Below, in pieces: positions 18,239 to 24,456 of a stretch of DNA of 64,000 nucleotides. The notes beneath the pieces are model-generated. The model saw nothing but the letters and a program-made list of their open reading frames with translations, made no database searches and was not told the DNA's origin. Source of the stretch: Sulfurospirillum sp. UCH001 (GTDB taxonomy: Bacteria; Campylobacterota; Campylobacteria; Campylobacterales; Sulfurospirillaceae). Where the stretch lies: the NCBI RefSeq assembly GCF_001548035.1, contig NZ_AP014723.1, positions 868,001-932,000 on the forward strand. Direction: 5' to 3'. A program made the translations under genes and the position numbers. Every line of letters starts with the position of its first letter. The stretch's first letter is position 1.

Positions 18239-19179
18239 GCGTTTTGCATCTGAGTGTAAAGATTTTTCAAACTTTGGATAAAGAGAGGATGATCGTTTGG
18301 AGCTTTTGCGACACGGTAGGTTTCAAATCCAAATTTTTGGGCTTTTTCACGGTATTCGATCTCCAACTCACACTCGGTTTCGGAGTTGTCGATGGTAAAT
18401 GCGATAGGAAAAAGGATCACTTTTTTCTTTGTGAGCATTGAGAGTTTATCTTCAAGATACGGACGTATCCACTCTAAGGGGCCTAGACGCGATTGATAGG
18501 CGAGATGGGTTTTGTGAAAAAATACTCCTGCCTCATTGAGGGCACGGCGCGCAAAATAGACATTGTAGCGTATGTGACGCTGATATAAATCCCCTTTTTC
18601 GATGATTTTTTTAGGAAGTCCGTGAGCTGAAAAAATAAGTTCATACTCAGCTGGATCATCACCATTCAATGCCTCTTTGATTCGCTCAACAATCGAAGCA
18701 ATATAATAAGGTTCATTGTAGTAACTATCTACTGTTTTGATCTTATGCGAAATCCCCAATTTTTTTGCTTCATCAAAAAGGGCATCGAACGATGAGAGCG
18801 TGGTAGTAGATGAAAAGTGAGGATAGAGGGGTATCGCATAGATTTCGTCATAGGATGCAATCGATTGTAAAACATCATTTGTGTATGGAGGCGTGTAGCG
18901 CATTACATAATGGACATCAGCATCAACGATCTGTGAGAGTGCATCCACTACCCGACGAGTGTGACCTACGATTGGCGATTTTCCGCCGATAAGAGAGTAA
19001 TTATGCTCGGCCTCTTTGTGTCTACGTGACGTGATGAACCAAGCGATCATTTTACGTATTGGTTGGGGGGCACTAATAATGCGGGGATCGTTAAACATAT
19101 TATTCAAAAAAACTTTTACTTCAGATATATTATTGGGACCTCCCATATTGAGTAAAAGAATTGCTTTACGTTTAGTCAT
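18235..19179 (-). CDS. hemH: Ferrochelatase
   Basis: Ferrochelatase inserts ferrous iron into protoporphyrin IX, the last step of heme synthesis, at the membrane surface. The sequence has AILLLNMGGPNNISEVK at the N-terminus, the active-site His in ELIFSAHGLPKKIIEKGD, and the conserved acidic TIDNSETECELEIEYRE. About 314 residues is normal. The frame runs upstream to 19218, but the ATG at 19179 is right for the family and overlaps the stop of a 35-codon ORF as ATGA, so that start was chosen. The gene is followed with a four-base overlap by the CrtI-like oxidoreductase. The many cytochromes of this organism would create heme demand. Confidence 0.95.
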   Translation of the reverse strand: MTKRKAILLLNMGGPNNISEVKVFLNNMFNDPRIISAPQPIRKMIAWFITSRRHKEAEHNYSLIGGKSPIVGHTRRVVDALSQIVDADVHYVMRYTPPYTNDVLQSIASYDEIYAIPLYPHFSSTTTLSSFDALFDEAKKLGISHKIKTVDSYYNEPYYIASIVERIKEALNGDDPAEYELIFSAHGLPKKIIEKGDLYQRHIRYNVYFARRALNEAGVFFHKTHLAYQSRLGPLEWIRPYLEDKLSMLTKKKVILFPIAFTIDNSETECELEIEYREKAQKFGFETYRVAKAPNDHPLFIQSLKNLYTQMQNA

Positions 19180-19283
19180 TGAAGAGCTCCATTCTGAATG
19201 AAATAAAGTATTGTACAAACAATGATGACAGAACTGATGAGTGAAAAGAAAAAGAAAGGATAAGACGGGGACAATTCATTCAT
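19176..19283 (-). CDS. Small single-pass membrane protein upstream of hemH, 35 aa
   Basis: A 35-codon frame has an ATG preceded by TTTGGAG at good spacing. It encodes a short polar start and one hydrophobic span (FFFFSLISSVIIVCTILYFI), and ends with TGA overlapping the hemH ATG. The size, ribosome site and stop-start coupling make it a credible small gene rather than a chance frame. It may be a membrane partner of the heme or kinase proteins, or simply couple translation. No family was recognised. Confidence 0.6.
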   Translation of the reverse strand: MNELSPSYPFFFFSLISSVIIVCTILYFIQNGALQ

Positions 19284-19454
19284 TGTATGTACTCCAAATA
19301 AAAAATGATGTTAATAATAGGAAAAAGTATATTTTTTTCGTAGAGGCTTTCTGTTAGTTGATAGTATTTTTTTTGAAATCAATTAACAAAAATGATCTAC
19401 CAATGTTTCGGCTTTGAAGATTATAATTCTGTACATTTATCAGAGGAGTTTATT

Positions 19455-19709
19455 ATGTTAAAAGAATTATTGTATACAGGAATAGGCGGTGCATTGTTGT
19501 TTAAAGAGAGAGTTGAAGAGGAGCTTAAAAAGCTCGAAGAAAAAGGAAAACTCAATGCCACTGATTCTAAAAGTTTTTTAGAAGGTCTTCAAACGCGTGG
19601 AGAAGATGAAGAAAAACGATTAAAAGAAGAGCTGAAAACTGCTATTAAAGAGGTGATTGAAGAACTTGGCCTTGCGACAAAGAAGGATATTGAAGCGTTA
19701 AAACAGTGA
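19455..19709 (+). CDS. Small amphipathic helical protein, phasin-like, 84 aa
   Basis: The ATG at 19455 follows AGAGGAG. It starts MLKELLYTGIGGALLFKERV and is then almost wholly charged helix (EEELKKLEEKGKLNATDSK, KRLKEELKTAIKEVIEELG). The short hydrophobic start followed by coiled helix resembles the granule-associated or phasin-like proteins found beside UbiB/AarF kinases. It overlaps the kinase gene by four bases. A structural or regulatory partner of the kinase at the membrane is the best guess, on context alone. Confidence 0.65.
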   Translation: MLKELLYTGIGGALLFKERVEEELKKLEEKGKLNATDSKSFLEGLQTRGEDEEKRLKEELKTAIKEVIEELGLATKKDIEALKQ

Positions 19710-21241
19710 AACAAATCTATTCACCGCGCAGACTGTGGAAAGTTTTTAGACTACTATTGTCCTTTTATTTACTGATTAAAAAAAAGAGACATTTTATGGG
19801 GATTTCTCCCCTTGAACCCCTTGTTATGCGTGCTTATATTGTTGATTTGGGTGCCAGTTTTATTAAATTAGCACAAGTATTGGCAACGCGTAATGATTTT
19901 TTTGAAACACCTTATTTGGAAGTACTCAAAACCTTACATGATGATCTTCCAGCAATGTCTGATCAAATATTCCAACAAGTTTTTGATAGAGCGTTTCCAG
20001 TGAATCCCTTTGATCGGTTTAATCCCATTCCTATAGCCGCTGCTTCGATCGGACAGGTACATGAGGCATGGCTAACATGTGGTACCAAACTGGCAGTCAA
20101 GATTCGACGAGAAGGGATCGAAAAAAGGGTACGTGCTGATATATGGATTTTAAATTTTTTTAATACATTTTTCCGCCCTCTTTTTTCTCACACAACCCGG
20201 CACTCGATAGAGTCGGTGATTGCAGAGTTTTCAACGATGATTATTCAAGAATGCAGTTTAAACCAAGAGAGAATCAACCTCGATAAATTCTCTCAGATGT
20301 ACGTTTCTTCTGGTGTCATCTTTCCAAAATCCTATCCTCAGTATAGCTGTGATGATGCACTGGTTATGAGTTTTGAGGAAGGATGGCGGTTCGATGATCG
20401 CATTAGTATAGCAAATGCAAAAATTGATATACATCCCCTTATTGATCAACTCGTCCGATTCTATACGGATCAAATGTTGATAAAAGGGTACTTTCATGCA
20501 GATCCGCATCCTGGAAATCTGCTGGTTAGCCCAGAGGGGAAACTAATACTACTTGATTTTGGAATGGTGAAGCGGGTTTCCAATCCGACTCGTATTGCTA
20601 TTATTGAACTTATACGAGCCGCTAATGAACAAGATTATGAGGCATACGTCAGTGCATCGAAACGATTGGGTACTGTTGCATATGATGCTCCAGTTACTGA
20701 ATTGGCTGAATTTACGGAGAGAATGTTTGTTATATTTTCTAATGATGCACTCGACAGCGGCAGTATGCAGAAACTAGCATTTGAGGTGATGGAACAGACT
20801 CGAAATCTCCCCTTTAAGCTTCCGCAGGAGGCTATTTATATTTTGAGGGTTAGTGCTATTATCGAAGGATTAGGAACGATGTATATTGAAAATTTTAACG
20901 GTATAAAAGACATCCTTCCAATCTTGCAACGTAATATCCCTAAAGCATTAGGGATGAAAGAATCATTCATTGAAACTATCATCGATGAAATTCGTCATAT
21001 ACCTGACGATGTTGCTGCATTACGAGAAACACTTCGTAAAACAAGTCGTGGAGAGCTTGAAGTAGTGATTTCATCATTGCAATACGATCATATTAAAAGT
21101 GATCTACAAAAAGCGCTTAATCCATTATATACCGCTATGGCACTAGGGCTTGGAGCGTTCGGAGTATGGATAGGAGGTTTTCACGAATTTTCTTATCTAT
21201 TATTGGGTGGCGCGATAATTAGAATTTGGTTTAGAAGATAA
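19706..21241 (+). CDS. UbiB/AarF (ABC1/ADCK) family atypical kinase, 511 aa
   Basis: This family of membrane-linked atypical kinases supports isoprenoid quinone handling. The signatures are the KxGQ-like loop (here SFIKLAQVLATRND, with an unusual KLAQ), the Ala-rich nucleotide loop IPIAAASIGQVHEAWL, LAVKIRREGIEKRVRADI for the ATP-binding Lys, GYFHADPHPGNLLVSPEGK for the catalytic loop and ILLDFGMVKRV for the metal-binding DFG. Two hydrophobic stretches at the C-terminus (ALGLGAFGVWIGGF, FSYLLLGGAII) anchor it. Sulfurospirillum-like bacteria use menaquinones, so a role in quinone trafficking is possible. It is coupled to the small phasin-like gene. Confidence 0.88.
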   Translation: MKQIYSPRRLWKVFRLLLSFYLLIKKKRHFMGISPLEPLVMRAYIVDLGASFIKLAQVLATRNDFFETPYLEVLKTLHDDLPAMSDQIFQQVFDRAFPVNPFDRFNPIPIAAASIGQVHEAWLTCGTKLAVKIRREGIEKRVRADIWILNFFNTFFRPLFSHTTRHSIESVIAEFSTMIIQECSLNQERINLDKFSQMYVSSGVIFPKSYPQYSCDDALVMSFEEGWRFDDRISIANAKIDIHPLIDQLVRFYTDQMLIKGYFHADPHPGNLLVSPEGKLILLDFGMVKRVSNPTRIAIIELIRAANEQDYEAYVSASKRLGTVAYDAPVTELAEFTERMFVIFSNDALDSGSMQKLAFEVMEQTRNLPFKLPQEAIYILRVSAIIEGLGTMYIENFNGIKDILPILQRNIPKALGMKESFIETIIDEIRHIPDDVAALRETLRKTSRGELEVVISSLQYDHIKSDLQKALNPLYTAMALGLGAFGVWIGGFHEFSYLLLGGAIIRIWFRR

Positions 21242-21252
21242 TTAAATCAATT

Positions 21253-21360
21253 ATTACTCTCCTAATAAACAGAGTTGTTTTTTTAATTAGCATATCTCTT
21301 TTCACATTCAAGTGTGAAATATGCTAGCTAATTATCTATCGATTTTATTAGGGGAGTAAT
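21253..21360. repeat. Nested three-level palindrome, 108 bp
   Basis: The outer arms, 17 bases each at 21253-21269 and 21344-21360, pair with one mismatch (ATTACTCTCCTAATAAA against the complement ATTACTCCCCTAATAAA). Inside are a mid arm AATTAGCATAT (21285-21295) pairing with ATATGC..TAATT at 21319-21333 (a four-base TAGC insert), and an inner stem TTCACA/TGTGAA (21301-21318). It lies past the UbiB-like gene. It is more elaborate than a terminator and may be a MITE, an element end or a structured RNA. Confidence 0.7.
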
Positions 21361-21555
21361 AGATGTCAGACGAAGTGCTAAACTCGTCAGTTGAAAATGT
21401 GATTTGAGAGTTGCAGTTTGTCTGTGAAGTTGTAATACTTCTTTGACAGGTGAGGGCATATAAACGGTATTGACAGTGCACGTCTTGGTCTCTTTTAACT
21501 TGCCTTGCTGTTGACTGTGTTTATTCTCGAAGTTAATATCAACCTATTGTAATGG

Positions 21556-21855
21556 CTACTCAGATATTTCATACTTGGTAGGAAATTTTCCTCTTGCACC
21601 AACGCCAAATTCAATGGGGTTAATAAGTCCGCGTCTTTCGAGTGCTTTAACTGTTTGGCTATCAATTTCCCATTCAAGTTTAACCGTTCCATCTGGAATA
21701 CATTTCGTCTTAACATTGGGATAAGACCAACGCCCAATGCTACTAATTTTTTTTGTGACAGGATCATACCAAGGATATTTTTTATACTCTATGATTCGAT
21801 ACTCTTTTAACGTATTTAGTTTATCTTGCATTAATGCGGAAAGTGCATTGACCAT
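21556..21855 (-). CDS. Hypothetical protein, 99 aa
   Basis: The ATG is preceded by AAAGGATAAA about ten bases upstream. The protein starts VNALSALMQDKLNTLKEY and includes EYKKYPWYDPVTKKISSIGRW, a region with aromatic and Gly residues, with a C-terminal GARGKFPTKYEISE. It has no signal or membrane segment. The family was not recognised; its compact charged style suits a small soluble protein. It lies downstream of another unrecognised minus-strand gene in a zone of gene fragments, so it may be cargo of an old mobile element. Confidence 0.5.
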   Translation of the reverse strand: MVNALSALMQDKLNTLKEYRIIEYKKYPWYDPVTKKISSIGRWSYPNVKTKCIPDGTVKLEWEIDSQTVKALERRGLINPIEFGVGARGKFPTKYEISE

Positions 21856-21928
21856 CTTCGTATTTATCCTTTTGTATGAGTAATTATAGTCTTCTATTCA
21901 TGAGTATTTTTTAGTTCTTAGGTTCAAA

Positions 21929-22372
21929 TTATACATGGTGTGTGCTAGAAAGTATATTATGAAATACTTCTAAGAGTGATAACGATGCCAATGGGGAAGC
22001 ATTTAATAAATGAAGAAAAGATTCTTTTGTTACAACACCTTCATTAAAAAGGGCATTGAGTTCTTCCTCATCACACTCGCGTACTATCTTAGCAAAAGCA
22101 ATTCTCTCACGAGAAGTTAATTTAGCATAGCTTTTTTTAGAGAAAAGTTTGAAGATTTCAGTGTCACTAAATTGCTCTTCTGATTTGAGATGGCGATTCA
22201 GCATAACCATGATATTGTTTGGAGCTTTTTTGGCAATACACGATTCAGCATACTGAGCGTCAATATGTTTAAGAAGCAAATAGAGTTTATGTTTTTTATG
22301 TGATGGATGGCTCCACTCTTTAAAGGTACTTCTTGGGATATCTAAAAGATTCAGTGCTTGTGTCTCTTGCAT
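21929..22372 (-). CDS. Hypothetical protein with possible N-terminal HTH, 147 aa
   Basis: An AGGAGAG ribosome site precedes the ATG. The N-terminus QALNLLDIPRSTFKEWSHPSHKKHKLYLLLKHID has the look of a small helix-turn-helix domain (LLDIPRSTFKEW). The remainder is helical (REDENT-like RERIAFAKIVRECDEEELNALF). Related unnamed proteins with this start occur in Campylobacterota, but no function is assigned. It is in a run of minus-strand fragments next to the IS3-family insertion. A DNA-binding or regulatory role is only suggested. Confidence 0.5.
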   Translation of the reverse strand: MQETQALNLLDIPRSTFKEWSHPSHKKHKLYLLLKHIDAQYAESCIAKKAPNNIMVMLNRHLKSEEQFSDTEIFKLFSKKSYAKLTSRERIAFAKIVRECDEEELNALFNEGVVTKESFLHLLNASPLASLSLLEVFHNILSSTHHV

Positions 22373-22423
22373 GGCTCTCTCCTAGATGGAATTATAGCCG
22401 AATATCGTCTATAAAACAACATT

Positions 22424-22804
22424 TTAAGCTTTGGTCAATAAGTGTTCCATAGCCACTGTGAATATCAGAGTGAAATAGTTAATATCCCATGAGAAATGTT
22501 GGAAAAGTTCTCTTTTTAAGCGAGCTGACTTTGTTTGTATTGGATTTAGTGCTGAGATTCCATTGTCTTTAAAGAGCACAAAGTCGGTCATGTATTCTGC
22601 ATGGTGAAAGATGTATTCAACTTTTCCATCGTCTCCAAAGATAGGCACATTCCAAGGACTCCCAAAGCCACTACTCCCATCTCGAAGGGGAACATCGTAT
22701 CTTTGAATGCCTATAATGTCTGTTGTGCCATACTTCACAACACTGTCTAAAAAGATATGAAGATTACTCACACCTTTAAATAATTCAAACAGCATTTGAT
22801 ACAA
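22424..22804 (-). pseudogene. Fragment of a PAS-domain signalling protein
   Basis: Residues 20-75 (DIIGIQRYDVPLRDGS, SPWNVPIFGDDGKVEYIFHHAEYMTDFV) match a PAS sensor subtype common in bacterial histidine kinases and MCPs. The frame begins with a weak TTG at 22804 and has no output domain; the remaining 50 residues look unrelated. It therefore reads as a truncated remnant rather than a working gene. Confidence 0.6.
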
Positions 22805-22899
22805 AAAGATGATTTGGAACTAGGGAATTAAAGTGCGAGTTTTTAGCGATTTTTTTTCTTTATCATTGATCCAATAATTCTACATAGGAGAATCAACAT

Positions 22900-23103
22900 A
22901 TGAAAGAGTATATGCCGTTTATCAAAGGAAGAAATATTCCATCTAAAGAAGGCAAAATAATCGATGATAGAAACCCTGCAACGGGAGAAGTATTTGCTAA
23001 AGTGCACTTGGCAAGTGTGGAGGACATCGAAGAAGCCATCAGTACTGCATATGCAGCATCAAAGCTTTGGGCAAAGACAACTCCACGAGAAAAAGAAGCG
23101 GTC
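22900..23103 (+). pseudogene. Aldehyde dehydrogenase gene cut by IS3-family element
   Basis: The frame starts MKEYMPFIKGRNIPSKEG and continues IIDDRNPATGEVFAKVHLAS, the usual N-terminus of NAD-dependent aldehyde dehydrogenases of the benzaldehyde/vanillin type. It stops being homologous at EKEAVW, exactly where the IS begins. The catalytic Cys and Glu domains are absent, and the sequence after the IS is not the missing part. The gene lost its 3' two-thirds with the insertion and a neighbouring deletion. Confidence 0.75.
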
Positions 23104-23130
23104 TGGAATGACCCCACAACACTAGACACT
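23104..23130 (+). repeat. IS left inverted repeat
   Basis: TGGAATGACCCCACAACACT and the following AGACACT match the complement of the right end except for four or so bases. Confidence 0.8.
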
Positions 23131-23192
23131 CTTGAAACTGTTAATACGGTCGATAATGACCACATGAAACATCAAGAGGAGAAAGTAATTCC

Positions 23193-23477
23193 ATGGCAAA
23201 TAAACTATACACAGACGAGTTCAAACAAGAGGCAGTCAATCAAATTGTAAAAAATGGCTATCCCATTAAAGATACCGCACAAAGATTAGGAGTGCATCCT
23301 GATTCACTCAAAGCATGGATAAAAATCTATAGTAATCCTCAAAGTACCTCACAACACCAAGCTTCCAAAGATTTATCATCCGAGAATAGGAAGCTCAAAG
23401 CAGAATTAAAAAGAGTCACCGAGGAGCGTGACATTCTAAAAAAGGCCGCAGCGTACTTTGCCAAGAATCAAAAGTAA
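23193..23477 (+). CDS. IS3-family transposase OrfA, 94 aa
   Basis: OrfA is the DNA-binding half of the transposase. It starts MANKLYTDEFKQEAVNQIV and has an HTH (IKDTAQRLGVHPDSLKAWIK) followed by a leucine-zipper-like coiled coil (SSENRKLKAELKRVTEERD). The frame ends at TAA after CAA AAG. A slip into the -1 frame at this A-rich site would continue into OrfB (KYAFIKEYKPFYPVRRMC), the usual way to make OrfAB in this family. Intact. Confidence 0.93.
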   Translation: MANKLYTDEFKQEAVNQIVKNGYPIKDTAQRLGVHPDSLKAWIKIYSNPQSTSQHQASKDLSSENRKLKAELKRVTEERDILKKAAAYFAKNQK

Positions 23478-23515
23478 AGTACGCCTTCATTAAAGAGTAT
23501 AAGCCATTTTATCCC

Positions 23516-24358
23516 GTGCGAAGAATGTGCAAAGCTTTGCAAGTCCATTTTAGTGGTTATTATGCATGGAATAAACAACCAGAATCAAAACGTGATAGAG
23601 ATAATAAAGTGGTCTTGCAACACATTAAAGAGGCTTATGAACACAGTGGTCGTATCTATGGATATCGAACTGTTACCAAAGATCTTATAGCATCAGGTAT
23701 CAGTGTGAATAAAAAAAGAGTCGCAAGACTTATGAACATAGCCAAACTCTTTGGTGCAGGTGTCAAACAGAAAAAACCTCGTTATAAAAAAGGGCAGAGA
23801 CATTTGGCACATCCTAACCATCTTGGGCAGTGTTTCAATGTTCAAGAGCCAAATCACACATGGGTAACAGATATAACCTATATCAAAACACATGAAGGAT
23901 GGTTTTATTTAGCGGTTGTATTAGACCTTTTCAGTAGAAAAGTTGCTGGATGGGCAACAAGTCATCGCATGACAACACAGTTAGCTCTAAAAGCTCTGGA
24001 AATGGCAACCTTTAGACAAAAACCACATCATGAAGTTATTGTACACTCTGATCAAGGATCACAGTATAGCTCTTACGAGTGGCAAGCACTCCTAAAAAAA
24101 TACAACCTGATTCCTAGCATGAGCAGGCGAGGCAACTGTTATGATAATGCAGTGGCTGAAAGCTTTTTTAAAACATTTAAGCGTGAATGTGTCAAAAAAC
24201 AGATTTATATTACACGAGAGGAAGCACAATCAGACATATTTTATTACATTGAAATGTTTTATAATTCAACCAGAAGGCATAGCTATCTTGGTTATATTTC
24301 GCCCAATGAATTTGAAAAAAGATATAATGAGAAATTAAATATGGCTTCGCAGAATTAG
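23516..24358 (+). CDS. IS3-family transposase OrfB (DDE catalytic domain), 280 aa
   Basis: OrfB carries the rve integrase core. The three acidic residues are visible in order: Asp in HTWVTDITYIKTH, Asp in VIVHSDQGSQYSS, and Glu in NCYDNAVAESFFKTFKREC, followed by the conserved K/R. The GTG at 23516 could start a free OrfB, but the homologous frame runs upstream to KYAFIKEYKPFYP, so in practice it is made as the OrfAB fusion by frameshifting. The gene is intact, so the element may still move. Confidence 0.93.
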   Translation: MRRMCKALQVHFSGYYAWNKQPESKRDRDNKVVLQHIKEAYEHSGRIYGYRTVTKDLIASGISVNKKRVARLMNIAKLFGAGVKQKKPRYKKGQRHLAHPNHLGQCFNVQEPNHTWVTDITYIKTHEGWFYLAVVLDLFSRKVAGWATSHRMTTQLALKALEMATFRQKPHHEVIVHSDQGSQYSSYEWQALLKKYNLIPSMSRRGNCYDNAVAESFFKTFKRECVKKQIYITREEAQSDIFYYIEMFYNSTRRHSYLGYISPNEFEKRYNEKLNMASQN

Positions 24359-24361
24359 AGT

Positions 24362-24387
24362 GTGTCTACAAATGTGGGGTCATTCCA
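24362..24387 (-). repeat. IS right inverted repeat
   Basis: Read on the minus strand: TGGAATGACCCCACATTTGT followed by AGACAC, the partner of the left repeat. A single unlinked copy of a similar end may lie at 15021-15047. Confidence 0.8.
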
Positions 24388-24456
24388 GATTGCTATACAA
24401 CTCCAATGCAACACGTATATGGTAGTATTGAACAACGATTCGTAGCAGGAAATTGT

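Larger units (their letters stand above)
23104..24387 (+). mobile_element. IS3-family insertion sequence, 1284 bp
   Basis: The element has inverted ends starting TGGAATGACCCCACA, two overlapping-frame transposase genes, and the expected size. No matching target duplication flanks it (GGTC on the left, GATT on the right), and gene fragments lie on both sides, so a deletion or recombination followed insertion. ORFA and ORFB are both intact. Confidence 0.9.

Noticed and set aside
22900-23250. Reading the aldehyde dehydrogenase frame through into the IS as a 116-aa protein
   Set aside because: The last 48 codons are IS sequence and not homologous; the gene is truncated.
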